A stretch of DNA of 23,942 bases, taken from an uncultured Bacilli bacterium. GTDB lineage: Bacteria; Bacillota_I; Bacilli_A; RF39; UBA660. The notes beneath the pieces are model-generated. The model did no database searches and was not told the DNA's origin. It saw nothing but the letters and a program-made list of their open reading frames with translations. Location of the stretch: NCBI GenBank assembly GCA_947630865.1, contig CANRJE010000010.1:1-23942 (forward strand), written 5' to 3'. Both the position numbers and the translations under genes were made by a program. Positions 14,346 to 22,658 of the stretch are shown in pieces; position 1 is the first letter of the stretch, and every line of letters starts with the position of its first letter.

Positions 14346-17273
14346 TTAATTATCTTCTAGTCTAACACTAACAAGTTTAGATACTCCAGATTCTTGCATT
14401 GTAATTCCATATAAAGTCTTAGCATATTCCATTGTTCTTTTTTTATGAGTGATAAGTAAAAATTGTGTTTTATCTTGATAATGATTAAGGTATGTTCCAA
14501 AGTTATCAACATTTGCTTCATCAAGAGCAGCTTCTACTTCATCAAAGACACAGAAAGGAACACTTCTTATATTTAAAATAGCAAATAACAAACTAATAGC
14601 TGTTAAAGTCTTCTCTCCACCAGATAAAAGTGTAATTGTTTTTAATTTCTTTCCAGGAGGAGAAGCCGTTATTTCTACACCTGTTTCTAAAATATTGTTA
14701 GGATTAGTTAAAGATAAAGTTGCATCTCCGCCATGAAACATTTCTTTAAATACTTTTTTAAATTCTATTTCTAATTCTTTGAAAGTACTTAAAAAATCAC
14801 TTTCCATAACTTCGTCCATTTCATCAATAATAGAATACAAAATATCTTTAGCATGTAACAAATCATCACGTTCTCTAGTCAAATAAGTATAACGCTCATT
14901 TACTTCTTCAAATTCCTTAATAGCATCAAGATTAACCATGCCTATTTCTTTCAATGTATTTTTATATTCAATAACTTCTTTTCTTGCTTCTTCAATATCT
15001 ATATCTAAAAAGTAATCACTTTTAGCTTTTTCATAAGTTAAACTATATTCGGTATTTAAAATACTTAAATTATTATCTAACTTACTATCTAAAGTATTAA
15101 GTAAAATTGTTAAAGCATTCAATTCTTTTTCTTCTTGTTGTCGTTTTGACAAATATACTTTATGTTCCCCTTCTTTTTCTAAAATACTAGATTTTAATTC
15201 TTCAATATCTGAAAGTATTTTTTTAATATCTGCTTCTAATTCTTCACATTCAAGTTGCTTTTGATAATACTTTTCATTAAGTTTTATAACTTGTTCTTCA
15301 ATTGAAGATTCATCAAAGGATTTTAATTCTAATATAGTACTTTCAATGTTTTTATTGTTAAGAAGAATTTTATTTTTTAAAGTATTTATATCATCTAATA
15401 AAATAATTAAAGAGCTACGTTTATCGTATATTTTTTTATCTTCTATATTAATAGTATCTTCAAGTGATGTCAATTCTTGTTCTAAACTTTCAAGAATATT
15501 TTGATTTAAAGAAGCTTTAATATTAGCATCATTTAAATCACTTTTTATACTTGATAAACTTTTAACATCAGGTAATGAACCACCTGTTATACTACCTCCA
15601 ACATGAATAACATCACCATCAAGAGTTACAATTCGATATTTATTATTAATCTTCTTACTAATTTGATTACCGCTTTTTAAATCTCTAACTAAAATAATAT
15701 TACCCCATTGATTTAAAATAATGTTTTTATATAATAAATCAAACTTTAAAAAATCAGACATGATTCCTAAAAAGCCATCTTCATTTTTTATAAAATCAAG
15801 CGTTGCTGCATCAACAAATCGTGGCTTTATTACATCAAGTGGAAGAAAGGTTGCACGTCCTCCTTTACTAGCTTTTAAGTATTCAATAGCATCATTTGCA
15901 GCATCAGAGTTATCAACAATAATAAAGTTTTTTATAGAATTCATAGTAACTTCTAAAGCTTTTTCATATTCTTCTGTTACACTTACAAGGTTTATAATTG
16001 CATTATGAATACCTCTTAATCTAGGATTATCTAAAATCTTCTTAACATTACTATTTAAGTAAAGATTATCAGCTAAATTGTTTTTCAAAATATCAATTTT
16101 ACTTTTTAAAGCATAATTTTCTTTTATTTTTATATTATATTCTTTTAAAGTATTTTCTTTTTTTGTTTTTAAATCATTAACTTCATCAAGCAATTTATTT
16201 ATCATTTCTTCTAATGATTTTTTTTCTAAATTTTTTGTATCTAATTCTTTATTTAAAAGCTTAGTTTCATTTTCAAGACTTAATTTGTTTTCCTTTAAAT
16301 GAATAATATTTTCTTGAACTTTCATATCATTTGCATCATATTTACTTCTTTCATTTAATATCAAACGATTGGAATTTAATTCTTCTTTTTCTTCTGTTTT
16401 CTTTAAAAGTAGAGCATTCATTTTTTGATATTCTTTTTCTAAACTTAACTCTTTTGTTTTCATTTCTTCAATTAAAGGATCATTTAAATCCATATTTAAT
16501 TTGGAAATATTTTCATTTTTAATTTTTATTTTATCTTTTGTATCCTGATATTTAAGATTATCTTCTGTTATCTCTGTTGTTAATAAAGCTACTTCAACGT
16601 TTTCTAATTTTTCTTTTACTTCCAAATATTCTTTAGCCTTTTTACTTTGTTTTCTTAAAGGTTCAACTCTCGTTTCAACTTCCCCAATAATGTCGTTTAC
16701 TCTTTCTAAATTTAAATTGGTTTTATCAAGTTTTTTAAAAGCTTCTTCGCGTCTTTTCTTGTATTTTAAAATTCCTGATGCTTCTTCAATTACAAGTCGT
16801 CTTTCAAGTGGCGAATTTGATAAAATTTTGGAAATTTCACCTTGTCCTATTATATTAAAGGAATCTCTTCCTATAGTACTATCTAAAAATAAATCAAGAA
16901 TATCTTTAAGACGACATTTTTCTCCATTTAAAAAATATTCGTTATCACCTGTTTTATATAAACGTCTTTTAACACAAATAGTGTTATATGGAACTTTTAA
17001 ATAATTATCTGAGTTATCAAATGTTAAGGCAACACTAGCAACATGCATAGGATTTCTATTTTTAGAACCACCAAAAATAACATCAGACATTAAAGCATCT
17101 CCTCGAAGTGATTTAACTGATTGTTCACCTAATACAAATCTAATTGCATCAACAATATTACTTTTACCACTTCCGTTTGGTCCTACAATACAAGTTATTT
17201 TATTATCTAAATTTATATTAATTTTATCAGCAAATGATTTAAAACCAGATATTTCTATTTCTTTTAAGTACAT
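14346..17273 (-). CDS. smc: Chromosome segregation protein SMC (short-armed)
   Basis: SMC dimers with ScpA/ScpB form the bacterial condensin that extrudes DNA loops and separates origins. The N-terminal head has Walker A GPNGSGKS (31-38) and FNIIGQGEI (139-147). A hinge (about 405-565, with GGRATFLPL and GGSITGGS) sits between two coiled coils. The C-terminal head has LLSGGEKTL and Walker B FCVFDEVEAALDEANV. The 975-residue length is well below the usual 1,150-1,190; both coils are about 240 residues each, so the arms are shortened symmetrically. I choose the ATG at 17273, which has AGGTG six bases upstream; a GTG at 17282 leaves no room for a ribosome-binding site. It is a single-gene transcript. 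Confidence 0.96.
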   Translation of the reverse strand: MYLKEIEISGFKSFADKININLDNKITCIVGPNGSGKSNIVDAIRFVLGEQSVKSLRGDALMSDVIFGGSKNRNPMHVASVALTFDNSDNYLKVPYNTICVKRRLYKTGDNEYFLNGEKCRLKDILDLFLDSTIGRDSFNIIGQGEISKILSNSPLERRLVIEEASGILKYKKRREEAFKKLDKTNLNLERVNDIIGEVETRVEPLRKQSKKAKEYLEVKEKLENVEVALLTTEITEDNLKYQDTKDKIKIKNENISKLNMDLNDPLIEEMKTKELSLEKEYQKMNALLLKKTEEKEELNSNRLILNERSKYDANDMKVQENIIHLKENKLSLENETKLLNKELDTKNLEKKSLEEMINKLLDEVNDLKTKKENTLKEYNIKIKENYALKSKIDILKNNLADNLYLNSNVKKILDNPRLRGIHNAIINLVSVTEEYEKALEVTMNSIKNFIIVDNSDAANDAIEYLKASKGGRATFLPLDVIKPRFVDAATLDFIKNEDGFLGIMSDFLKFDLLYKNIILNQWGNIILVRDLKSGNQISKKINNKYRIVTLDGDVIHVGGSITGGSLPDVKSLSSIKSDLNDANIKASLNQNILESLEQELTSLEDTINIEDKKIYDKRSSLIILLDDINTLKNKILLNNKNIESTILELKSFDESSIEEQVIKLNEKYYQKQLECEELEADIKKILSDIEELKSSILEKEGEHKVYLSKRQQEEKELNALTILLNTLDSKLDNNLSILNTEYSLTYEKAKSDYFLDIDIEEARKEVIEYKNTLKEIGMVNLDAIKEFEEVNERYTYLTRERDDLLHAKDILYSIIDEMDEVMESDFLSTFKELEIEFKKVFKEMFHGGDATLSLTNPNNILETGVEITASPPGKKLKTITLLSGGEKTLTAISLLFAILNIRSVPFCVFDEVEAALDEANVDNFGTYLNHYQDKTQFLLITHKKRTMEYAKTLYGITMQESGVSKLVSVRLEDN

Positions 17274-17299
17274 ATTCAACACCTACTATTTTCTATATA

Positions 17300-17328
17300 A
17301 TTATAACAGATATTAAATATTTTTCCAA
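17300..17328 (-). promoter_or_regulatory. Sigma-A promoter of smc
   Basis: TTGGAA (17323-17328), a 17-base spacer and a perfect TATAAT preceded by TG (17300-17305) form a strong promoter. The predicted leader is about 20 bases. Confidence 0.82.
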
Positions 17329-17352
17329 GAGTTTAATTTTTTCACTTTAAAG

Positions 17353-17376
17353 AAAAAAATAGAAAAATTCTATTTT
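17353..17376 (-). terminator. Intrinsic terminator overlapping the end of the HD-domain gene
   Basis: AAATAGAA (minus strand, 17368-17375) pairs with TTCTATTT (17357-17364) around a 3-base loop, followed by a T-run to 17353. The left arm contains the TAG stop codon of the gene. Confidence 0.7.
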
Positions 17377-18371
17377 GTCTTTTGATATTCAGTATAACCT
17401 AGATTAATTGCATTAGAATTATTTGTTCTTTTGAAATTTAAGTATTCTAATGCTATTTCTTCAATTGCTTCTAATTTTTTCAAATTTTCTCCTTCCATAT
17501 AAGGCTTTAACTGATTAATGTATCTAGTAATCCAATTAGTTTCATATAAGTAGTCATATATAACATCGGAATTTATATCAAAGATAAAACTTATATGAGC
17601 TAAAAATTCTCGTAATCTATCGTAAGGTATATTTTTAGCTTTAAAGTTTACTAATTGATGATTTTGAAATTCTTTAACAGTTGCATCACTTAATGGTAAT
17701 TTAGCTAGTTCTTCAAAACTCATATGAAAAACTGTATTCATATCGGTTTTAGGATCAATGTAAGACTCCATAATAGCAACTTTATCCGAGTCACGTATAT
17801 CTTTTACAGTTTGTTCAATAAAAGATGGCATTTTTTCATAAGGAACACTATATTCTCCATGATATTTTATTCCATTATAGAGAGCATCATAGTATTCACG
17901 ATATAAATCAGGTGTAACATAATCTTTAAATTTATCTTTACCACTAAATAAATAATGTAATCCTAATTCAGAATGATTTACTTTTTCTAAAGCCATATCT
18001 GTTCCTACTTTATGTATTTCTATAAATCTACCTATATCATGAAAAATTGCTACCAGTAAATTAGCTACTGTTCTATAATCATCATAATCTTTAATAAGTG
18101 CTAAATTATTAGTAACTTCAACAACTTGTAAAACATGTTTAAATTTTCTCTCCATAAGTCTTAACATATTTAAGTATTCTTTTCTTTCTCCAAGTTTAAT
18201 ATTTTCATGTAATAGCATATTACTAACATCTCGAAAAGATTCTTCTATATATTCAATCATCTTTTGAAGTGGAATTGTTAAATCAAAATAATAACGTTTT
18301 TGAAACATATTTTTCGTATCATTTACATATTTATAGTCTAAATTTAATTTATTAATATTATAAGAATTCAT
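17370..18371 (-). CDS. HD-domain phosphohydrolase, specificity unknown
   Basis: The 333-residue protein has an HD-domain core: FKHVLQVVEVTNNLA (H79), then FHDIGRFIEI (H111, D112), NHSELGLHYL (H133), KYHGEYS, and RDSDKV as the likely last metal ligand. HD proteins hydrolyse phosphate esters of nucleotides, including signalling nucleotides, using bound metal. No second domain or membrane segment shows. The helical N-terminal 70 residues and C-terminal 80 residues are not diagnostic. GGAAGGG lies three bases before the ATG. It has its own promoter and terminator. The substrate cannot be inferred from its neighbours. Confidence 0.85.
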   Translation of the reverse strand: MNSYNINKLNLDYKYVNDTKNMFQKRYYFDLTIPLQKMIEYIEESFRDVSNMLLHENIKLGERKEYLNMLRLMERKFKHVLQVVEVTNNLALIKDYDDYRTVANLLVAIFHDIGRFIEIHKVGTDMALEKVNHSELGLHYLFSGKDKFKDYVTPDLYREYYDALYNGIKYHGEYSVPYEKMPSFIEQTVKDIRDSDKVAIMESYIDPKTDMNTVFHMSFEELAKLPLSDATVKEFQNHQLVNFKAKNIPYDRLREFLAHISFIFDINSDVIYDYLYETNWITRYINQLKPYMEGENLKKLEAIEEIALEYLNFKRTNNSNAINLGYTEYQKTK

Positions 18372-18395
18372 ATACCCTTCCTTTAAATCTTGCTT

Positions 18396-18425
18396 ATTAT
18401 ATCATATTTTTTTATTCTTTTTCAA
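18396..18425 (-). promoter_or_regulatory. Sigma-A promoter of the HD-domain gene
   Basis: TTGAAA (18420-18425) and a perfect TATAAT (18396-18401) are 18 bases apart, giving a leader of about 18 bases. The -35 lies just after the stop codon of the upstream gene. Confidence 0.75.
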
Positions 18426-18429
18426 TATC

Positions 18430-19158
18430 TTATTCAAGAAAAGTTTTTTTTAAAAGTTCTGGATAATCTCCCATAATATAAATTAAATCGTATATTTCCT
18501 TAGCTAAATCTGTCATCTTATCTCCCTTTAAATAATCAAAAACTGAAGAAATTTCATAAGCTGAACCAACATATAAAAAGATTTTTTTCTTTTTTTCTAG
18601 TTCTTGTTTTATTAAAACTAAATTAATCATTTCATAAGAAAAAACAAAATAAGAAACATCTATATAACTTAAATCTGTAGTAGTAATTGCATATCCTAAA
18701 TGACATTTTATTTTCTTTTTATTTAAAATATTGATTAAACTTCTACTAGTACTATGAAGATACAAATTCAAATTATCCTTATTCTTAAAAATATTTTCTA
18801 GATTGTTAGCATATTTATTAATTCTATTGTATAAAGCCTTTGATTCTTCTTCTGTAACACACTTGTATTCAATAGGAATTAAATTTAACATAGTTTTAGG
18901 TTTATATTTGATTTGATTTAGATAATTAATGATTTCTTCTAATTTCACTAACTCTAAATTTTTTAATTCGTTGTAGGTATTTTTATAAATTGATTTAACT
19001 AGTTCATCATTACCACTTGTAAGATTGAAAACAACTATCTCATCATCTTTTGTAACACAGACATTTAAAGAAACACCATCAATATAATCCAAATTAATAA
19101 CTTTATTAAAAAAGTCTTGTATATTATAGTTTATATTTTTTTGAATTATTAAATTCAT
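18430..19158 (-). CDS. Glycerophosphodiester-phosphodiesterase-like protein lacking catalytic residues
   Basis: Weak but collinear similarity to the GDPD family (TIM barrel): IDGVSLNVCVTKDDEIVVFN (26-45) follows the family pattern G-A-D-G-I-E-L-D-V-x-L-T-K-D-x-x-x-V-V-x-H-D. Next come an N-E-L-x-x-L-E segment with L-E-E-I-I (helix after the barrel start) and MLNLIPIEYK near residue 90. The metal and catalytic residues are changed: the E-x-D pair reads S30-x-N32, the HD pair reads F44-N45, and the N-terminal HRG and EN motifs are missing. At 242 residues the length fits the family. If related, it is probably a binding protein and not an enzyme. GGTGAT lies before the ATG. It is followed directly by the HD gene promoter. 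Confidence 0.6.
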   Translation of the reverse strand: MNLIIQKNINYNIQDFFNKVINLDYIDGVSLNVCVTKDDEIVVFNLTSGNDELVKSIYKNTYNELKNLELVKLEEIINYLNQIKYKPKTMLNLIPIEYKCVTEEESKALYNRINKYANNLENIFKNKDNLNLYLHSTSRSLINILNKKKIKCHLGYAITTTDLSYIDVSYFVFSYEMINLVLIKQELEKKKKIFLYVGSAYEISSVFDYLKGDKMTDLAKEIYDLIYIMGDYPELLKKTFLE

Positions 19159-19174
19159 TAAATCACCATTTAAG

Positions 19175-19203
19175 TTTATGCTATTGTTTCGTTTTTTTGT
19201 AAA
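19175..19203 (-). promoter_or_regulatory. Possible promoter of the GDPD-like gene
   Basis: TTTACA (19198-19203), 17 bases and CATAAA (19175-19180). The -35 is good and the -10 weak. It is the only candidate between the copA terminator and the gene. Confidence 0.4.
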
Positions 19204-19210
19204 AATATTT

Positions 19211-19242
19211 GAAATTTAAAAGAACTCAATCACTAAGTTCTT
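19211..19242 (-). terminator. Intrinsic terminator of the csoR-copA operon
   Basis: A 9-bp stem (19220-19242 with one G-T pair and a 5-base loop; arms AAGAACT and AGTTCTT) is followed by a short T-rich tract. It lies about 30 bases after the copA stop. Confidence 0.65.
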
Positions 19243-19273
19243 CGCTTATTTATTTTGTTTACTTATTTAGTTA

Positions 19274-21469
19274 CTATTGTTTTAATCTTAGAGAGTTTAA
19301 AACAACTGTTAAACTGCTAATTGTCATAGCAATACTTGCAATCATAGGATTAACACTTAAACCTATAAATTTAAATAAACCAATAGCAAGTGGTATCATC
19401 AATATATTATAGAAAAAGGCCCAGAAGAGATTTTCTCTAATAATTTTTAAAGTTTTTTTACTAATATTGAATAAATCTAAAATACTGCTTAACTTATCAT
19501 GTAATAATATAACATCAGCTGAATCAAGAGCAATATCCGTTCCACTTTGAACACTAACAGATACAAAACTTAAAGCAAGACTAGGAGCATCATTAATTCC
19601 ATCACCAATCATCATAACTTTTTTACCTTTTGCTTCTAATTCTTTAATAATATTTGCTTTATCTTTAGGCATAAGATTTGCTTTAACCTCTTTAATATCT
19701 AAACTATCGGCAATAATCTTGGCCGTTTTTTCGTTATCACCTGTTAGAATTATAATTTCTTTATTTAATTTTTTTAAATTTTTAATTGTCTCTTTAGCAT
19801 CACTCCTAATAACATCAGATACCCCAATTAAACCAAGAACCTTTTTATTTACAATAAGATATATAATACTACTTCCCATCTTTGTTAGTTCTTCATAATC
19901 ATCTATATGATTGTTTTTAATTTTTAAAAGAGAAAATAATTTATCATTGCCAAGATAAACTTCTTGATTTTCGATTTTTCCTTTTAAACCAATTCCAGGA
20001 ATATTTTTAAATTCTTCTACATCTTTTTTCTTTAAATTATCGTTTTTAGCATATTGAAGAAAGGCTTTTGCAATGGGATGAGTTGATTTTTCTTCTAGAT
20101 TATAAGCTAATTCCATTAACTCTCTAGTTGGTATTTTACTATAGTTAAATATTTTAGAAACTTTTAAATTACCATAAGTTAAAGTCCCTGTTTTATCAAA
20201 AAGAATTGTAGTAACAGAAGAGACATTTTCTAAAATCTCACTTGTTTTAATTAAAATTCCTTTTTTTAAACCATTACCAACTGATGTTATAATTGCAAGA
20301 GGAGTTGCTAAACCTAAAGCACATGGACATGCAACCACTAAAACAGTTACCATTGAAATAACAGCTTCATTTAAATTTTTTCCTAGAATTAAATAACCAA
20401 GAAAGGTTAAAATACCTATTACAATTATCGAAGGTACAAAATAACTACTTACTTTATCAGCTAATTTTTGAATTGGAGCTTTCTTAGTACTAGCTTCAAC
20501 TACTAATCTAACAATTTCAGAAATCGTAGAATCAGGTCCAATTTTTAATGCTTCATATTCAATATAACCATCAATATTCATACTACCTGCTAAAACTTTA
20601 TCATTTATTTTCTTTTTTAATGGTAAAGCTTCTCCTGTTATAAACGCTTCATCTATATGAGTTTCGCCTTTAATTATTTTTCCATCAACGGCAATTTTCA
20701 TACCCGGTTTTGCTATTACAGTATCACCTTTTTTAATTTCATCAATAGTAACTTCTATCTCTTTTCCATCTTTTTTTATGATTGCTTTATTTGGAGTAAT
20801 TTGAACTAATTCTTTTAAAGCTTCCTTTGTTTTTTCTTGACGATTATTTTCAATAAAGCGTCCTAACTTGATAAAGAAGATTACCATCATTGATGATTCA
20901 AAATAAAGACTATGACATGCGTTAATATCTCCTAGCATTAACTGAATAAAATTATACATGCTATATAAAAAACTTGCTAATACCCCTATGGTTACTAAAG
21001 TATCCATATTGTAACTACGATAATAAATACTTTTAAAACCTTTTTTAAAGATATCAAATCCATACCAAAAATATGGAATATTTAAAATTAAAAGAAAAGT
21101 AGCATAATTTTTAGGATTTAAAGAGGAATTCAAAATATCAGGTACATATAAACCTATCATACTCCCCATCGTAATATATAAAACAATAATTGTTAATAAA
21201 AGAAAAATAAAAATTTTAGTTTTTTCATGACTTCTTTTATTTTCTGTTTCTTCTTTAGGATTATAAACACCTAAACTTTCATATCCTATTTCTTTAATGA
21301 AGTTCTCAATATCTTTAACTTTATATTTAGAATCATATTCAATTTCACCAATTCCTAATACAAGATTAATATTTGCTTTAATACCATCTTTACTATTTAA
21401 ATATTTTTCTATACGAGATGAGCAACCACTGCAACTCATACCTCCTATTTTTAAGGTTACTTTTTTCAT
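19274..21469 (-). CDS. copA: Copper-exporting P1B-type ATPase
   Basis: CopA pumps Cu(I) out of the cell at the cost of ATP. One heavy-metal-binding domain (1-70) carries GMSCSGC (C13, C16). The core shows TGE (278-280), the metal-translocation motif CPC (381-383), DKTGT with the phosphorylated Asp425, the nucleotide-domain HP (464-465), TGDN (576-579) and GDGINDAP (622-629). The last two helices carry YN-x4-P (YNILMIP) and M-x2-SS (MTISS), the Cu(I)-specific P1B-1 signatures. About eight membrane helices are visible. Length 731. The ATG overlaps the csoR stop by one base (TAATG), with AGGAGG eight bases upstream. Copper control comes from CsoR. Confidence 0.96.
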   Translation of the reverse strand: MKKVTLKIGGMSCSGCSSRIEKYLNSKDGIKANINLVLGIGEIEYDSKYKVKDIENFIKEIGYESLGVYNPKEETENKRSHEKTKIFIFLLLTIIVLYITMGSMIGLYVPDILNSSLNPKNYATFLLILNIPYFWYGFDIFKKGFKSIYYRSYNMDTLVTIGVLASFLYSMYNFIQLMLGDINACHSLYFESSMMVIFFIKLGRFIENNRQEKTKEALKELVQITPNKAIIKKDGKEIEVTIDEIKKGDTVIAKPGMKIAVDGKIIKGETHIDEAFITGEALPLKKKINDKVLAGSMNIDGYIEYEALKIGPDSTISEIVRLVVEASTKKAPIQKLADKVSSYFVPSIIVIGILTFLGYLILGKNLNEAVISMVTVLVVACPCALGLATPLAIITSVGNGLKKGILIKTSEILENVSSVTTILFDKTGTLTYGNLKVSKIFNYSKIPTRELMELAYNLEEKSTHPIAKAFLQYAKNDNLKKKDVEEFKNIPGIGLKGKIENQEVYLGNDKLFSLLKIKNNHIDDYEELTKMGSSIIYLIVNKKVLGLIGVSDVIRSDAKETIKNLKKLNKEIIILTGDNEKTAKIIADSLDIKEVKANLMPKDKANIIKELEAKGKKVMMIGDGINDAPSLALSFVSVSVQSGTDIALDSADVILLHDKLSSILDLFNISKKTLKIIRENLFWAFFYNILMIPLAIGLFKFIGLSVNPMIASIAMTISSLTVVLNSLRLKQ

Positions 21470-21759
21470 TAATCAAACCTCCTAATTATTTCCATAACTT
21501 CATCAATTATTTCTAAATGGTCATTTTTAATATCATTCGTAACACAATTTAATAAATGATTTTTTAAAATTTCATTTCCTAAACTTTTTAAAGACTTATT
21601 AATTGCTGAAATTTGAATTAAAATATCATTACAATATCTATCTTCATCAATCATTTTAGAAACTCCTCGAACTTGTCCTTCAATTGTTTTTAATCTTTTT
21701 GTTAGATTTTTTTTCAATTCGGTATTTCTAGTTGTTGCCTTTATATTATCATTTTTCAT
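21469..21759 (-). CDS. csoR: Copper-sensing transcriptional repressor CsoR
   Basis: CsoR is an all-helical repressor that leaves DNA when it binds Cu(I). The 96-residue protein has the diagnostic Cu ligands Cys43, His68 and Cys72 (spacing 25 and 4, as in M. tuberculosis CsoR), and the family start RLKTIEGQVRGVSKMI with D-x-x-Y-C-x-D-I-L. The first 20 residues are basic and not conserved. It is first in a two-gene operon with copA. A G/C-rich inverted repeat of the CsoR type fills the spacer of its promoter, so it controls its own operon. GGTGA lies four bases before the ATG. Confidence 0.95.
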   Translation of the reverse strand: MKNDNIKATTRNTELKKNLTKRLKTIEGQVRGVSKMIDEDRYCNDILIQISAINKSLKSLGNEILKNHLLNCVTNDIKNDHLEIIDEVMEIIRRFD

Positions 21760-21774
21760 TTCATCACCAAGAAA

Positions 21775-21803
21775 ATAATATCACCCCCTGGGGGTATTGT
21801 CAA
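21775..21803 (-). promoter_or_regulatory. csoR-copA promoter with embedded CsoR operator
   Basis: A perfect TTGACA (21798-21803), a 17-base spacer and TATTAT (21775-21780). The spacer is filled by the inverted repeat ACCCCC-A-GGGGGT (21783-21795), the G-tract palindrome known for CsoR operators. Bound CsoR would cover the promoter and block RNA polymerase. In this AT-rich window the run of 11 G/C in 13 bases is striking. Confidence 0.93.
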
Positions 21804-21812
21804 GATAAAGAA

Positions 21813-21847
21813 AAATAATTTAGTACATTAAAATTCCTAAATTATTT
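21813..21847 (-). terminator. Candidate terminator of the zinc-ribbon/DUF2752 operon
   Basis: An 11-bp AT-rich stem (21837-21847 with 21813-21823) with a 13-base loop ends in a T-rich tract and spans the stop codon of the DUF2752 gene. It sits just before the csoR promoter. Confidence 0.45.
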
Positions 21848-22197
21848 GTTGCTAACCTATAAATATAATAAATAATTGTAATACTTGCTACAATAATAAA
21901 TATAGTTGGAAATGGTTTTATTTTTATTTTTTTAATATATCGATCAAAGATAAATAAAAAAATAAGTATTAGCCAAAGAATTGCTGTAGCATTATAAGTA
22001 AAAGCTTCTTTAAAATTTCCTGTTAATAGAAGACATGACGCTCTTGTTAAACCACAACCAGGACAAGGAAAATGAAATATTCCATAAATAGGACAAAGGG
22101 ACTTAAAAACTATCTGCATAAAAATAATATAAAAAAGAATTACAGGTAAAACTTTTAAGAAAACCCGTAAATCTTGTTTTAACATAGACTGTTTCAT
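21820..22197 (-). CDS. DUF2752 family membrane protein
   Basis: The 125-residue protein carries the DUF2752 signature HFPCPGCGLTRAS (about 42-54) followed by a G-x-x-x-x-A-x-x-x-N pattern. It has three hydrophobic segments (about 13-33, 66-82, 95-112), so it is an inner-membrane protein. The two cysteines of CPGC may bind metal or form a disulphide; the function of the family is unknown. It starts 3 bases after the zinc-ribbon gene and lacks a ribosome-binding site, which suggests translation by re-initiation. Such pairing of DUF2752 with small zinc-ribbon or TM2/CD225-like proteins is common in Firmicutes. Confidence 0.85.
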   Translation of the reverse strand: MKQSMLKQDLRVFLKVLPVILFYIIFMQIVFKSLCPIYGIFHFPCPGCGLTRASCLLLTGNFKEAFTYNATAILWLILIFLFIFDRYIKKIKIKPFPTIFIIVASITIIYYIYRLATNNLGILMY

Positions 22198-22200
22198 AAT

Positions 22201-22605
22201 TTATAAGTTGTAATAATATGCAGATGCACCTAATATTCCAAATAACATTAATATACCCAAAATTATTAAAAATAGTATATAAATGCAGAAATAAGAACGT
22301 GCAAAGTTTTTAAGGTTAACATTTTGAGTTCCACCAAAAGCAAATACTAAAAGTAAAATAAACCCAACACATGGGATTGAAAATAATAATTCATATCCAA
22401 AATAACCCCACATTGAAATTGGCTTATATGATTCTGGTATATTAATTTGATTGCTTGAACTAGTTTGACTAACAGTATAACTTTCTTCCCTCTCGCTTTC
22501 TACTACTTTTCCTCCAACCTTTGCCCCACATTTTGTACAAAATTTAGATCCTCCATTTAATTCTGCTCCACATTCTGTACAAAATCTCTTTTTCTCTTGA
22601 CTCAT
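22201..22605 (-). CDS. Zinc-ribbon membrane protein of unknown function
   Basis: A double CxxCG zinc ribbon opens this 134-residue protein (FCTECG at 8-13, FCTKCG at 22-27). A Ser/Glu-rich linker (about 35-60) and two hydrophobic segments follow (about 72-90 and 104-128). The ribbon should be in the cytoplasm, held by the two-helix hairpin. GGAAGGAG lies seven bases before the ATG. It precedes DUF2752 in the same transcript and follows the retron RT by 113 bases on the same strand. Two-helix membrane proteins occur as effectors of some retrons, but this type of zinc-ribbon protein is widespread without retrons. Confidence 0.82.
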   Translation of the reverse strand: MSQEKKRFCTECGAELNGGSKFCTKCGAKVGGKVVESEREESYTVSQTSSSNQINIPESYKPISMWGYFGYELLFSIPCVGFILLLVFAFGGTQNVNLKNFARSYFCIYILFLIILGILMLFGILGASAYYYNL

Positions 22606-22627
22606 AACAAACTCCTTCCTAAGTCAC

Positions 22628-22643
22628 CACAAGTTAACTTGTG
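22628..22643. promoter_or_regulatory. 16-base perfect palindrome in the leader of the zinc-ribbon gene
   Basis: CACAAGTTAACTTGTG reads the same on both strands and lies about 9 to 24 bases after the predicted start point. No T-run follows, so it does not look like a terminator. It could be an operator or an RNA hairpin just upstream of the ribosome-binding site at 22612-22619. Confidence 0.5.
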
Positions 22644-22658
22644 ATAATTTATGAGATA

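Noticed and set aside
15721..16008. Plus-strand open frame of 95 codons inside smc
   Set aside because: It lies opposite the hinge of a clearly conserved gene, has no ribosome-binding site and no family resemblance; it is a shadow frame.
19209..19412. Plus-strand open frame of 67 codons at the end of copA
   Set aside because: It runs through the copA terminator and the conserved last helices of copA; no promoter or ribosome-binding site supports it.
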